The notes: generated by a model not told the origin, from the sequence alone. A DNA stretch of 64,000 nt from Acinetobacter sp. ANC 3813 (GCF_002135435.1 NZ_NEGK01000003.1:62001-126000); one strand, 5' to 3'. Counted from the stretch's first letter, positions 36,989 to 46,263 are shown. Numbers and translations: made by a program.

Positions 36989-37552
36989 ATGAGCTTAATT
37001 AATACTGAAGTTAAACCATTTAAAACAACTGCATTCCAAAACGGTAAATTCATCGAAGTTACCGAAGCTGATCTTAAAGGCAAATGGTCTGTTGTTTTCT
37101 TCTATCCAGCTGACTTCACTTTCGTTTGCCCAACTGAGCTTGGTGACCTTGCAGACAACTACGCTGAATTCCAAAAATTAGGCGTTGAAATCTACTCAGT
37201 TTCTACTGACACTCACTTCACTCACAAAGCTTGGCACGATTCTTCTGAAGAAATCAAAAAAATCCAATACGTAATGGTTGGTGATGCGAACTGGACTCTT
37301 GCTAAAAACTTCGACGTATTAATTGAAGCTGACGGCCTTGCTGACCGCGGTACTTTCGTTATCGATCCAGAAGGTAAAATCCAAATCGTTGAAATCAATG
37401 CTGGCGGTATCGGCCGTGACGCTTCTGAACTTCTTCGCAAAGTTAAAGCAGCTCAATATGTACACGCTCACCCAGGCGAAGTTTGCCCAGCTAAATGGAA
37501 AGAAGGCGACGCAACTCTTGCTCCTTCAATCGACCTAGTTGGTAAAATCTAA
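36989..37552 (+). CDS. ahpC: Alkyl hydroperoxide reductase subunit C (peroxiredoxin)
   Basis: 187 residues, typical 2-Cys peroxiredoxin. Peroxidatic Cys in [12 protein letters not shown] near 47, resolving Cys in [13 protein letters not shown] near 166. It reduces hydrogen peroxide, organic hydroperoxides and peroxynitrite in the cytoplasm and is recharged by AhpF. I chose the ATG at 36989, giving [11 protein letters not shown] as in E. coli AhpC, with GGAG upstream; ATG at 36986 or 36977 is possible. Codon use is strongly biased to one set (many GCT, AAA, CTT), the mark of high expression. The partner ahpF is not adjacent but lies at 43569. Confidence 0.97.
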   Translation: MSLINTEVKPFKTTAFQNGKFIEVTEADLKGKWSVVFFYPADFTFVCPTELGDLADNYAEFQKLGVEIYSVSTDTHFTHKAWHDSSEEIKKIQYVMVGDANWTLAKNFDVLIEADGLADRGTFVIDPEGKIQIVEINAGGIGRDASELLRKVKAAQYVHAHPGEVCPAKWKEGDATLAPSIDLVGKI

Positions 37553-37573
37553 TCTGTATTAGATTGAACTGAT

Positions 37574-37604
37574 AAAAAACCGCGCCATTTGCGCGGTTTT
37601 TTTT
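37574..37604 (+). terminator. Rho-independent terminator of ahpC
   Basis: AAAAAACCGCGC-CATTT-GCGCGGTTTTTTTT, 21 bp after the stop; GC-rich stem with long T-run. Confidence 0.92.
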
Positions 37605-37669
37605 GTTAAAGATGAAAGACGAGCAAACATCCTTAGCCCTATTGAAAAATTTAACTCTGCATTTTTACA

Positions 37670-38716
37670 TCAGCTAATGCCAAGAAATGCAAATGGCTTG
37701 GTTTCTGTAAAAGAAGCCGTTGCATCTCCTGCGTAAGTATTGCTTTGGTCTTTACCTAAATTCAGTTTTTTAGTTTTGCCATCTTTAAAGTTAATCTTAT
37801 TTAAATCGACCCAAAACACATTGGGCGAAACAGCAGATTCAAAGAAATACAGATTACGCTTATGATCCACCACCGTACGCCACCGTGTCGATGAAATATT
37901 CGGCTCTTCTTCTGTATTCAGGCCGAATGGTACAGAAACATTACGAATGACACTAAATACACTGGCCAGACTGCTATTAGAATCTGCCTTCTGTGGTATG
38001 GCATGAATATAAAACGAAGCGCGTGCAAACCGGTCAGCTGCACGATTTGTACCCGGCAGAAAAGTTGTACCGCCAATTTGTTTCCAATACTGATTTAATG
38101 CCAGCTGCTGATCAAAGATCGGAGAATTGGTCATTACCTGATAGGCTTTGCTGTGATGAATCACCTGTTTGCCGCCAATATATTCAACAATTGCGCTATC
38201 GCCGCTTTTATCCGAAATAGATAAATGCAATGTAGCCAACCGATTTTCACCCGGAACTTGATCGGTAATGACATCAAAGGGTTCTTTTTGCAAGAATTTT
38301 ACAGCGTCATCTACTGTAGAAAAATTATCTAAAACATATTGAGCCCATAACGAAATGCTCAATTTCGGTTTTTTTGATTTTTCAGCTTGCGGATATTCAG
38401 ATTCTACCAGCCACAGCAGATTCGCATTTAGCCCCGCTTCATTCACCCCATCTGTGGTAGAAATATCATAACCCGTTGCAACAACACTACCGTATTTTGC
38501 AGTCCAATGTGCAGATTGCGGACCTGCCTGTCCAGCACGTTTTACACCGCTGGGCAAAATCCAAAGATTGGTGCCCACATCAGATTTCCAGTCCATAGAG
38601 CGGGCTGTCATGACATTACCGTTTTCTCCCTGAAAAACCAAGCGTGTACATGCTTCAGCCAATGAGGACAGCATAATTCCAGAAGCGGCCAATACACAGC
38701 AAATCGTCTTTTTCAT
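37670..38716 (-). CDS. Secreted linear amide C-N hydrolase (choloylglycine hydrolase family)
   Basis: 348 residues. A signal peptide ends at SSLAEA, so the mature chain begins with Cys23 (CTRLVF), the N-terminal nucleophile of this Ntn-hydrolase family. Other conserved residues are visible in MTARSMDW (Arg, Asp) and GLNANLLWL (Asn). The family includes penicillin V acylases, bile salt hydrolases and acyl-homoserine-lactone acylases. Which amide is cut is not shown. Export to the periplasm makes conjugated bile acids, N-acyl signals or beta-lactams all possible. I chose the ATG at 38716 with AGAGG upstream; the open frame extends to 38815 without family likeness. Confidence 0.87.
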   Translation of the reverse strand: MKKTICCVLAASGIMLSSLAEACTRLVFQGENGNVMTARSMDWKSDVGTNLWILPSGVKRAGQAGPQSAHWTAKYGSVVATGYDISTTDGVNEAGLNANLLWLVESEYPQAEKSKKPKLSISLWAQYVLDNFSTVDDAVKFLQKEPFDVITDQVPGENRLATLHLSISDKSGDSAIVEYIGGKQVIHHSKAYQVMTNSPIFDQQLALNQYWKQIGGTTFLPGTNRAADRFARASFYIHAIPQKADSNSSLASVFSVIRNVSVPFGLNTEEEPNISSTRWRTVVDHKRNLYFFESAVSPNVFWVDLNKINFKDGKTKKLNLGKDQSNTYAGDATASFTETKPFAFLGIS

Positions 38717-39199
38717 ACCTGCAACCTCTCTAAAAATTAATAATTTGTTATAAAGTCTATTGATGTAAAACAAATAAAACTGCACAGCTGTCTTATTAGA
38801 TAAAGGCCTGAACAATCAGCCTATCTCTCTCCAGCTGCAGCCTGAAGATTCCTAAAAAATTACTGCTCGATTAATGCCGTAATCCAAAGCATAACATGAC
38901 TAAATTTCACGCAAATATGCTTTATTTTTTATAGCATGCGCGCTGCAGAATTAATATTTTAAATTTTGAGATTTAATGGAAATATACTTCTGTTGCACGA
39001 CCTCATCTGACGGCGCTTTATGCTTACTTTATGGACTTCGGCGCCTAATCATAAAAAGTGATTTTAACTGCTGAATAATATTTAAATATTCGATTTATTT
39101 TTACAATTCTGCTACACCGCTGAATGTTTATTTATTTTAATTTCAAATGAAGCCTGAAACATTTTTAAGGCCTGATCATAATAAATAAGGGGGTTGCTT
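38717..39199. other. AT-rich intergenic region
   Basis: About 480 bp with no gene I can support. It holds the 14-bp palindrome AATATTTAAATATT (39077-39090) and a chance-like TTAATATTTTAA match at 38951-38962. Both neighbours are transcribed outward, so it contains their promoters. Confidence 0.4.
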
Positions 39200-39406
39200 A
39201 TGGGAACACCGCTTGCTGTAAAATCTTGGAAATACAGCGCTTCTTCACGCTATCTAAAAATTTTTTACACCAATGGAACAGGTGATTTATTCCACCCTGT
39301 GCCTGAATTTATCTATAACAACATGATGCGGTGTACAGATAAAACAGCATTTGTGCATAAATATTTAGAATATGATCTGCATTTTACCCGCATCAGCATT
39401 CAATAA
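39200..39406 (+). CDS. Small KTSC-like domain protein
   Basis: 68 residues. The pattern KYSASSRYLKIFYTNGTGDL followed by FHPVPEFIYNNMM resembles the KTSC domain, a short beta-rich domain found alone or in lysyl-tRNA synthetase-associated proteins and phage proteins. The role is unknown. The ATG at 39200 follows AAGGGGG; TTG at 39194 is an alternative. It is a single gene with a terminator 55 bp downstream. Confidence 0.7.
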   Translation: MGTPLAVKSWKYSASSRYLKIFYTNGTGDLFHPVPEFIYNNMMRCTDKTAFVHKYLEYDLHFTRISIQ

Positions 39407-39461
39407 TTAAAGCATATTGCTATATTGATTTTACTGCTCAAGGATCTGTCCTAAGCTCAGC

Positions 39462-39490
39462 AGCCATCAACATACAAATTGATGGCTTTT
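39462..39490 (+). terminator. Rho-independent terminator
   Basis: GCCATCAA-n8-TTGATGGC followed by TTTTC. It lies between the KTSC-like gene (plus) and the methyltransferase gene (minus) and can serve the former. Confidence 0.7.
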
Positions 39491-39508
39491 CATGTGTAAG
39501 ATAAAAGC

Positions 39509-40099
39509 TTAATTTGCCGTGATCAGCAACAAACCCGCACCGATTGGCAAAGTCACGCTACTATATTTTGGATTGGCTTGCACTAAGGAAATAAACTGTT
39601 CCACGTCAGATGCATGTGACAGTACATTGTCCACCACCAGCATACCGCCTTTCTGAGTTAATATTTTCTGCAAATACGGCCAATATTCCACATATGCATC
39701 GCGCTCTGAATCCAGCAAAATAAAATCATAACTGTGTGCAGCTTGCTGTAAAAAATCCAAAGCATCCACCGTTCTAAAATCTACAAGATGCTGCAGCTGC
39801 AGCTGATGTGCATAAGACTGCGCCTGTGCAGTCCGTTCAGCATCAATCTCAAGGGTCGTCACCTGCCCCAAAGTGCTTTGCGCTGCATTTGCCAGCCACA
39901 ATGTAGAATAACCCGTTGATGTGCCTATCTCTAATATTCGCTTGGCCTGTTGGGCTCGAATTAAAAGCGCTAAACACTGAGCAGACTCAGGTTCTATATT
40001 GCGATAGCGCTGCAACCGGTCAGACTGTTGAGCATCGTGTGCCTGAAATTGCTGATACAGCCTATCAACTTGCGTTAAAAACTCTTCCCTAATGCTCAT
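39509..40099 (-). CDS. SAM-dependent O-methyltransferase
   Basis: 196 residues, class I Rossmann-fold methyltransferase of the catechol-type/YrrM family. SAM-binding motif RILEIGTSTGYSTLWLA near 57 and metal/catalytic region DFILLDSERDAYVEYW near 128. It methylates a hydroxyl group on a small molecule or, in the YrrM (TrmR) case, a modified tRNA base. The ATG at 40099 has GGGAGG close upstream; TTG at 40111 is less likely. It stands alone on the minus strand. Confidence 0.85.
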   Translation of the reverse strand: MSIREEFLTQVDRLYQQFQAHDAQQSDRLQRYRNIEPESAQCLALLIRAQQAKRILEIGTSTGYSTLWLANAAQSTLGQVTTLEIDAERTAQAQSYAHQLQLQHLVDFRTVDALDFLQQAAHSYDFILLDSERDAYVEYWPYLQKILTQKGGMLVVDNVLSHASDVEQFISLVQANPKYSSVTLPIGAGLLLITAN

Positions 40100-40148
40100 G
40101 ATCCCTCCCAACTAAGTCAATACTTTTATCATATTAGAATAGCAATCA

Positions 40149-40361
40149 CTACTCCACTTCCTGAATCAGCTTAAAACGTTCGACCGTTTTACCTTCATGC
40201 TCGACAGTTTCGCTAAACATCGTTAAAGGGCGCACCCACAATGAGTAATCACCGTATAAACATTGATATACCACGAGTTTTTCTTCTGTTTCGCTATGTG
40301 TTGCCACACTAAACACTTGATATAGCTGACCTTTATAATGCTGATAAATGCCTTTTTTCAT
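40149..40361 (-). CDS. DUF1653 domain protein
   Basis: 70 residues beginning MKKGIYQHYKGQLYQV. The pattern G.Y.HYKG..Y.V...A.HSET.E.LVVYQ.LYG...LWVRP..MF.E.V is the DUF1653 signature, an SH3-like small domain of unknown function. It lies 49 bp upstream of the methyltransferase on the same strand and may be co-transcribed. Confidence 0.85.
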   Translation of the reverse strand: MKKGIYQHYKGQLYQVFSVATHSETEEKLVVYQCLYGDYSLWVRPLTMFSETVEHEGKTVERFKLIQEVE

Positions 40362-40423
40362 ACCTTGGCTCGATTTAACTGAAGAGGATAATATTTTAGA
40401 GCTGAAATAATATCATCAATCCA

Positions 40424-40447
40424 TAAAAAAACCGCCCAAAGGCGGCT
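40424..40447 (-). terminator. Terminator of the roadblock-GTPase operon
   Basis: Minus strand: GCCGCC-TTTG-GGCGGT followed by TTTTTT, just past the last roadblock gene at 40463. Confidence 0.85.
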
Positions 40448-40462
40448 TTCTAATCATGCAGC

Positions 40463-40819
40463 TTATGAAAAATCTAATTCTTTTTCATAGGCTTTTAATT
40501 CATAACGTGACATTGCCAAGTTTGCTTTAGTGCGATCCAGCACTAAATACAAAAATAATGATTCATTAGAATCTAAAGGACGGATAATGTGATATTGCTT
40601 ACCTAAAGTAATTAAAATATCCTCAATGCTGTCATTCAAATTCAGCGCTTTCGCAACTTTGCGTTTTGCGCGGATCACTTCCGTGTTGCCTGCTGCTGCA
40701 AGCTCTAAATCAATGCCTGATCCTTGCGTAGCCAGCGCCAAACCGCTTTCTGAATCAACCAGTGCTACTGCAATAAATCCATCTATTCCAGTGAGTGAGT
40801 CTAAACTGATACGTGCCAT
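40463..40819 (-). CDS. Roadblock/LC7-domain protein (MglB-like), second copy
   Basis: 118 residues. The alpha/beta pattern with [19 protein letters not shown] and [21 protein letters not shown] fits a single roadblock/LC7 domain, the fold of MglB and of subunits that act on small Ras-like GTPases. It is the last gene of a four-gene minus-strand operon. The other three are a COG2229-type GTPase, another roadblock protein and an HTH protein. It probably forms homo- or heterodimers with the 140-residue roadblock protein. It may act as GTPase-activating or scaffold subunit. Cell role unknown. Confidence 0.82.
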   Translation of the reverse strand: MARISLDSLTGIDGFIAVALVDSESGLALATQGSGIDLELAAAGNTEVIRAKRKVAKALNLNDSIEDILITLGKQYHIIRPLDSNESLFLYLVLDRTKANLAMSRYELKAYEKELDFS

Positions 40820-40878
40820 TTCCTTTTCCTTGCTCTTTTAAAGTCGGGACGATTCCCTTTTTGAAAAATGCAGACTAT

Positions 40879-41850
40879 TTATAGTCCTAATTTTTTTCGC
40901 AGCTTTCCGAAAAAACCCTTAATACTGAGCTGCTGGCCAGTTTCGCTTTCCGAAGTAATGAGCCGGAATTTAACAGTATCTGCATCAATTTTTTGTCCCA
41001 GACGTATAAGCAGCGCCGCTGATACAAATCGTTCAACCAAATCATTTGTCAGATTTAAGTAGCGCTTGACGTCTGATATTTTTGCGCCCTGCGCAAAACA
41101 TGCTGCCATTTTCAATAAATTTTTACGCTCAACGCTTGAAGAAAACTGCGGCCAAATGTTCAGCATAAAACAATCTTGCTCTGATACTTCCAGATTAAAT
41201 CCAGCATTAAGCAATATCGGCCAGAGCTGAGTCCGTAAATCATGTGCATGGCGATTTTGTGTAAATTCATTTACAAATTGGCCAGTCGCATACATTTGGC
41301 TCATATCAGCAGTAAATTGAATTAGCTTATTATCTTCATTCATCCAAATACGTTCTGTTCTCGTATCAACTAATGCAAAACAGCCCCGTGTATCCATTAA
41401 TTGAATAAAACCATTGCGTGCAATAAATACTTCATCTAAAACCTTAGACACTGTTTTTAATTCATTGCCATCATCATTTTTTTTAAACTCTGGAGTGTAT
41501 TCTTTAGTTTTATTTAAATATCCATAATCAAAAAATCTATTTTTTATCCAATCTGAAAGTACTGCAGATTGAGTAAATGGGTAATATAAAAAGTCTCCAG
41601 TAATTTGCCCTGCATAAATTTCATGCTTTTCTAATCTTAAATAAGCTTGAACATCTTGAAGAATAATTTTTTGAATATTGCTTGAAGTAAAAAAAACATC
41701 ATTAACCAACAGCAGATCAATATTTTTTTCTGCAATATTGCACCATTTAATGGACACCTGCTGCGGCATAGCTAAAATCACCATTTGCTTGATTTGATCC
41801 ATCACCTTTAAGCTCAAACCAAATATTGCAACATTCAAAAATTGTTTCAT
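40879..41850 (-). CDS. Unrecognised protein with C-terminal winged-helix-like region
   Basis: 323 residues, soluble, no known family recognised with confidence. The middle has MDTRGCFALVDTRTERIWMN. Residues about 225-290 look like a helix-turn-helix (LLKMAACFAQGAKISDVKRYLNLTNDLVERFV) and resemble the small winged-helix region of the DUF742 proteins found with roadblock and GTPase genes in Streptomyces conservons. The last residues FFGKLRKKLGL are basic and amphipathic and could touch membrane or nucleic acid. It lies between the two roadblock genes, 53 and 59 bp away, so it is almost certainly a partner or output of the GTPase module. Confidence 0.75.
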   Translation of the reverse strand: MKQFLNVAIFGLSLKVMDQIKQMVILAMPQQVSIKWCNIAEKNIDLLLVNDVFFTSSNIQKIILQDVQAYLRLEKHEIYAGQITGDFLYYPFTQSAVLSDWIKNRFFDYGYLNKTKEYTPEFKKNDDGNELKTVSKVLDEVFIARNGFIQLMDTRGCFALVDTRTERIWMNEDNKLIQFTADMSQMYATGQFVNEFTQNRHAHDLRTQLWPILLNAGFNLEVSEQDCFMLNIWPQFSSSVERKNLLKMAACFAQGAKISDVKRYLNLTNDLVERFVSAALLIRLGQKIDADTVKFRLITSESETGQQLSIKGFFGKLRKKLGL

Positions 41851-41903
41851 AAAAGATTCACTTCATGTTTATTGCTGCGAATGGAATATTCAAGCTATAT
41901 GAT

Positions 41904-42326
41904 TTAAATAAGCTGTGCATTGAATGATGCCAATAATTTAGCTGCATTTTTTACGCTGTACAGTAAATTCCCAATCAAAACATCTGATTCTGCCAATACC
42001 ACTATCAGCATGGGATATTCAGTATGATTAATTTTGCTTAAAATAACTTTTCCATTATCTGCATCCAATGTTAATGTCTGGCATCCTGTTAATTGCATCT
42101 CAGAAACAAACGCAGAAACCATCGCAAGAATTGAACTCCCAACTGCCGCAATCTTCCCTGTATTGTCTATATTTTTCTTTGCTGCCGATGCCAATTCAAA
42201 GCCATCAGATGAACAAAGCATAACAAAATGCATACCATTCACAGCATGCAACAGATCCTGAATCTGATGTTTTCCTTCATCAATCAAGTATTTCGGAGTT
42301 TCTCGACAAAGGTCAGGCTCAAACAT
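41904..42326 (-). CDS. Roadblock/LC7-domain protein (MglB-like), first copy
   Basis: 140 residues. A 20-residue N-terminal tail is followed by a roadblock/LC7 domain: FVMLCSSDGFELASAAKK, then SSILAMVSAFVSEM, then YPMLIVVLAESDVLIGNLLYSVKNAAKLL. It follows the GTPase gene by 11 bp, the tight spacing expected for obligate partners such as MglA-MglB or CvnD-CvnB. By analogy it should bind the GTPase and alter its nucleotide state. It differs clearly from the 118-residue copy, so the pair may be functionally distinct. Confidence 0.85.
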   Translation of the reverse strand: MFEPDLCRETPKYLIDEGKHQIQDLLHAVNGMHFVMLCSSDGFELASAAKKNIDNTGKIAAVGSSILAMVSAFVSEMQLTGCQTLTLDADNGKVILSKINHTEYPMLIVVLAESDVLIGNLLYSVKNAAKLLASFNAQLI

Positions 42327-42337
42327 AGATCACCTAT

Positions 42338-42880
42338 TTAAACTGTTAAGTTAGATTGAACTTCTAATGAGGCAATTAGAGTTTCAATCATCAGCAGCAC
42401 ATCATCTTTCTTACGCGCATCAATACCAAATAATGGACACTGACAGTTATATAAAGCCATCCAATCTCTATATATTTTTAAAACCTGATCGTCTTGTTTA
42501 TCTAAATGGGTTATGCCTATAACAATATTATTGCCATACTCTTTAAATGCATTTAAATAAAACTCCAGATTTTGTAATCTGTCATTGCTTGAATGGTCAA
42601 TAAGCACAACAATACCTAGTGCACCCCTGCAAACAATTGGCCACATAAAATCAAAACGGTCTTGTCCCGGCGTACCATATAAACCAATTTTTGTTCCATC
42701 CTCTAAATTGATTTCACCGTAATCAATACCAATCGTTGTCAACTGCTTATTATGTGATTTAACATCAGTATTTCTAGCTTCCGTAGAAACTACAGATATA
42801 TCTGAAAGCGCCTTAATTGCTGCAGTTTTACCTGCCCCCATTGTTCCGCCAAATACAATTTTGTACTGCTGTAAAAGCAT
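42338..42880 (-). CDS. Small Ras-like GTPase (MglA / COG2229 type)
   Basis: 180 residues. G1 (P-loop) GGTMGAGKTAAIK, G2-like TTIGIDYGEI, G3 written GTPGQDRFDF in place of DxxGQ, and G4 written THLDK, without the usual NKxD Lys. The TPGQ form of G3 is typical of prokaryotic MglA/COG2229 GTPases, which switch between polar or signalling states. I chose the ATG at 42880; GTG at 42889 adds three residues. It is first gene of the four-gene operon with two roadblock proteins and an HTH protein. MglA sets cell polarity for motility in Myxococcus. Here, control of pili, surface behaviour or transcription are all possible. Confidence 0.88.
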   Translation of the reverse strand: MLLQQYKIVFGGTMGAGKTAAIKALSDISVVSTEARNTDVKSHNKQLTTIGIDYGEINLEDGTKIGLYGTPGQDRFDFMWPIVCRGALGIVVLIDHSSNDRLQNLEFYLNAFKEYGNNIVIGITHLDKQDDQVLKIYRDWMALYNCQCPLFGIDARKKDDVLLMIETLIASLEVQSNLTV

Positions 42881-43568
42881 TAAAATCACCGATTGTTAAC
42901 TTTGATTCATTCAGGTCAAAATTTTCAAATGGAATTTAACACATTAATTAATCATATTTATAATATTTTTTAAGTATCACATCGCCTTGAAATTCATCAT
43001 AAAACATAAAATTCAGCTCATAATATACCCACTATAGCCTGAGCGCACAATTAATACCTTTCAAGTCTCAATTAAATTTAATTAATATTTTTTAATCATA
43101 TATTTCATAAAGTTATAGAGCTTATAATGATATTTTGTGTATAAATAGAGGTGATTGTATAAAAATAACATCCTTTTTCATTCTTTATTTATTACAAATT
43201 CATGCCGCTTATTCTTTAAACTATACTATTTGCCATAGACAAAATAACAATCACTCATAAATTAAACTGCTGAATATCTTCAACTTAAATGCTAAAACCA
43301 CAGAACATAATTGAGTAATTATTTGAATTTTCATTATTTTTTGAGACTCAATTTACATTTCAACCAAAAGAATCAAAGCAATCCATATTCACTGCATTAC
43401 GCCAAAATAATGCATCTCGATCAGTTAGAAATGCCGCACACATATAGTTGCCTTGACACGAAAGGAAAAAGCGATTATAAAAATAAAAACTAACTGTTTT
43501 ACCTATATAATTGAATCCCCTATGATTCACTCATCAAATAAATATTTACTCCTTTGGAGGCGTTAGCA
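42881..43568. other. Long AT-rich region between GTPase operon and ahpF
   Basis: About 690 bp with no supported gene; a 60-codon frame at 43311-43493 has no ribosome site or family likeness. The region is markedly AT-rich. It must hold the promoters of the GTPase operon and of ahpF. ACTATACTATTTGCC near 43220 resembles the TATACT segment before ahpC. Confidence 0.4.
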
Positions 43569-45134
43569 ATGTTGGATCAAAATACTTCTGCTCAATTAAA
43601 AACACTTTTAGAACGTTTAGAGGGCCCGATTGAAATCGTCGCGACTTTAAATGCTTCTGACAAATCAGACAAAATCAAAGAATTGGTGACTGAAATTGCC
43701 GCTCTGTCTGAGTTGGTGACTGCACGTTTTGATGGTACAAACAGCCGTGCGCCAAGTTTTGGCATTGCAAAAACCGGTGAGCAGCCGCGTGTTAACTTCG
43801 CTGGCCTGCCTATGGGCCACGAGTTCACTTCTTTGATTCTAGCGTTGCTTCAAGTGTCTGGTTATGCGCCTAAAGTGTCTGATGATGTTTTGGCTCAAAT
43901 CAAAGGCCTAAACTTAACTGCAGACTTCGATGTGTTTGTATCTTTAAGCTGCCATAACTGCCCAGACGTGGTTCAAGCGCTGAACTTGATTGCAATCTAC
44001 AACCCAGGTGCAACTGCAACCATGATTGACGGCGCATTCTTCCAAGAAGAAGTGGAAGAACGCAAAATCATGGCTGTGCCGATGGTGTTCCAAGACGGCA
44101 ATCACATCGGTCAAGGCCGCATGACTTTGGAAGAAATCATTGCTCAGCTGGATACAGGTGCAGCAGCCAAAGATGCTGAACGATTAAATGCCAAAGACGC
44201 ATTTGATGTATTGGTCATTGGCGGCGGCCCTGCAGGCAACACGTCTGCGATCTATGCAGCGCGTAAAGGCATTCGTACAGGTATTGTGGCTGAACGCATG
44301 GGCGGTCAGGTGATGGATACCATGGATATTGAAAACTATACCTCTATTCAAAAAACCCAAGGCCCTAAATTTGCTGCGGCAATGGAAGAGCATGTGCGTG
44401 AATATGGTGTAGATATCATGAACCTGCAGCGTGTATCTAACATTAAAGGCGCAGATCAAACAGCAAACGGCTTGGTGGAAGTGACTTTAGAGAATGGTGC
44501 GAAACTTGAATCTAAAACTGTGATTCTTTCAACTGGCGCACGCTGGAGAGAGATGAATGTTCCTGGCGAGAAAGAGTACAAAACACGCGGTGTTGCATAC
44601 TGCCCGCACTGTGACGGTCCATTGTTCAAAGGCAAGCGTGTTGCAGTGATTGGCGGCGGCAACTCTGGCGTAGAAGCAGCCATTGACCTTGCCGGTATTG
44701 TTGAGCATGTCACATTGGTTGAGTTTGATACTAAACTTCGCGCTGACCAAGTATTGCAGGACAAACTGAACAGCTTGCCAAACACCACTGTGATTATGAA
44801 TGCATTGTCTACAGAAGTGGTGGGTGACGGTTCACAAGTGACTGCCTTGAACTACAAAGACCGCGCAACAGATGAGATCAAAACCATTGAGCTTGCGGGC
44901 ATCTTCGTGCAAATCGGTTTACTGCCAAACACAGATTTCTTAAAAGAAACTGCTGTAGACCTTTCAAACCGCGGCGAGATTGTGATTAACGACCGCAATG
45001 AAACCAATGTTAAGGGTGTATTTGCAGCAGGTGACTGTACAACAGTACCGTACAAGCAAATCATCATTGCCACAGGTGAAGGCGCGAAAGCATCACTCTC
45101 TGCATTTGATTACATCATCCGTTCAGGTCAGTAA
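43569..45134 (+). CDS. ahpF: Alkyl hydroperoxide reductase subunit F
   Basis: 521 residues, the exact length of E. coli AhpF. The N-terminal thioredoxin-like domain carries SCHNCPD near 129. The FAD domain has [19 protein letters not shown], the redox disulfide CPHCDGP lies near 345 and the NADH domain has [12 protein letters not shown]. It moves electrons from NADH to AhpC. The ATG at 43569 has GGAGG upstream; the open frame starts at a TTG 15 bp earlier. It is a single gene with its own terminator, separated from ahpC by about 6 kb, so co-regulation would need two promoters. Confidence 0.97.
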   Translation: MLDQNTSAQLKTLLERLEGPIEIVATLNASDKSDKIKELVTEIAALSELVTARFDGTNSRAPSFGIAKTGEQPRVNFAGLPMGHEFTSLILALLQVSGYAPKVSDDVLAQIKGLNLTADFDVFVSLSCHNCPDVVQALNLIAIYNPGATATMIDGAFFQEEVEERKIMAVPMVFQDGNHIGQGRMTLEEIIAQLDTGAAAKDAERLNAKDAFDVLVIGGGPAGNTSAIYAARKGIRTGIVAERMGGQVMDTMDIENYTSIQKTQGPKFAAAMEEHVREYGVDIMNLQRVSNIKGADQTANGLVEVTLENGAKLESKTVILSTGARWREMNVPGEKEYKTRGVAYCPHCDGPLFKGKRVAVIGGGNSGVEAAIDLAGIVEHVTLVEFDTKLRADQVLQDKLNSLPNTTVIMNALSTEVVGDGSQVTALNYKDRATDEIKTIELAGIFVQIGLLPNTDFLKETAVDLSNRGEIVINDRNETNVKGVFAAGDCTTVPYKQIIIATGEGAKASLSAFDYIIRSGQ

Positions 45135-45154
45135 TCTCTTTTAAATTAAAAATT

Positions 45155-45178
45155 CCAGTCCTTGTGACTGGCTTTTTT
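45155..45178 (+). terminator. Rho-independent terminator of ahpF
   Basis: CCAGTC-CTTGT-GACTGG then C and six T, 20 bp past the stop. Confidence 0.85.
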
Positions 45179-45610
45179 ACGCGCCTTTTTATAACTAACT
45201 TTATAAGCGATCACACTTTTATTGCTTTAATCTATTCATTTTTATTTGTTAGATGACACTATTTTAAAGGTCACATTGACAGTAATCACATGCCTAGAGC
45301 TGCAAAATATCAATCAACACAGAAGCGTCATCATCCAGTCATCTCGTGCGTGTTTAATGACTCCCAAATCAATTTTACAAATACGCTCAAGCCAGATATT
45401 TGTAAATAACCATTGAATTGTAAAAACTGTTAATTATTTTAAATCATTGCCTTAAGCTGAAGAATGATCTTTTATTCGAAATGTGACTATACAAGGCAAA
45501 TGACTGCGCTTGTCTATCTACATTTCATCACATAAGATAAACATTCAGTCATGAATATGTGATTGAAAATAAAAACAACAAACGATGTCAGAAAAAACAA
45601 GGAGAAGAAT
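45179..45610. other. Intergenic region, nothing recognised
   Basis: About 430 bp, AT-rich. No gene, hairpin array or known regulatory element seen except the promoter expected for the small gene at 45611. Confidence 0.4.
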
Positions 45611-45859
45611 ATGCACTATCAGTATCACTGTGCCTGCTGCAACAAAGTTGTTGCTTCTACTGACAAAGAATGTACCAATTGCGGATCACATAATATTAAA
45701 AGCCCATACGGATTTTGGATTTTTTGTATTATGACCTGCCTCGTTGCTGCGGTCGTGTTTAAAACCGTGCATGTCTATCTGCAAGATCATCAAGAGGTTC
45801 CTGTTCAGCAATCTTTATTTGATGTCTTACAGCAAGATGAAAAAACACCCGGCAAGTAG
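45611..45859 (+). CDS. Small membrane protein with N-terminal zinc ribbon
   Basis: 82 residues. Two Cys pairs, CACCNK and CTNCGSHN, form a rubredoxin/zinc-ribbon-like knuckle at residues 7-26. A single membrane helix follows (FWIFCIMTCLVAAVVF), then a short acidic periplasmic tail. ATG at 45611 with AAGGAGAAG upstream, a strong site. The family is not known to me. The topology suggests a membrane-anchored cytoplasmic zinc module. It is monocistronic, with a clear terminator. Confidence 0.8.
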   Translation: MHYQYHCACCNKVVASTDKECTNCGSHNIKSPYGFWIFCIMTCLVAAVVFKTVHVYLQDHQEVPVQQSLFDVLQQDEKTPGK

Positions 45860-45878
45860 ATGCATATCTAACTGGGGT

Positions 45879-45909
45879 AAAAAAGCCTGAAGTTATTTCA
45901 GGCTTTTTT
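45879..45909 (+). terminator. Rho-independent terminator
   Basis: AAAAAGCCTGAA-GTTAT-TTCAGGCTTTTTT, 20 bp after the zinc-ribbon gene. Confidence 0.88.
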
Positions 45910-46068
45910 ACATCCCAAAATCATATCTAATACTTTGATCTCAGCTATCTGACTGCAATTCTCTTTAAACTGGCCAAGTTTTACATCATCACTGCTTTGA
46001 ACTTTAAATTGAATGAAGCACTAAATGAAAATTCGTTTAAAATACTCAATGTCAAAAGAGGTTTTATT

Positions 46069-46263
46069 ATGGTTCAACTCATTAAAAAAGGCGGATTGCG
46101 TGAACGCGCTAACCGCAGCCGCAGCTATAAAGGTTCAGAAAATACTGAAGCCACCTTAAAACCGAATACTTACCGTACAGATGAAAAAAAAGAGGAAAAC
46201 AGTGTTCCCTCTTCTAATCCAGATCAGTCAAAAACGGAAACTTCCAGCACTGATCAGACATAA
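46069..46263 (+). CDS. Small basic hypothetical protein
   Basis: 64 residues. The N-terminus is basic and Arg-rich (LIKKGGLRERANRSRSYKG) and the tail Ser/Thr/Glu-rich and low in complexity, so it is probably disordered. I chose the ATG at 46069 with AAAGAGG upstream; the open frame extends back to 45997. It overlaps the end of the convergent LysE-family gene by 10 bp. The family is not recognised, and coding status rests on the ribosome site and the regular frame. Confidence 0.55.
   Translation: MVQLIKKGGLRERANRSRSYKGSENTEATLKPNTYRTDEKKEENSVPSSNPDQSKTETSSTDQT

Noticed and set aside
38951..38962. TTAATATTTTAA as a fifth MarR site
   Set aside because: The genes near it are unrelated and its flanks do not match; expected by chance in AT-rich DNA.
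43311..43493. 60-codon plus-strand open frame before ahpF
   Set aside because: AT-rich, no ribosome site and no recognisable pattern; probably chance.
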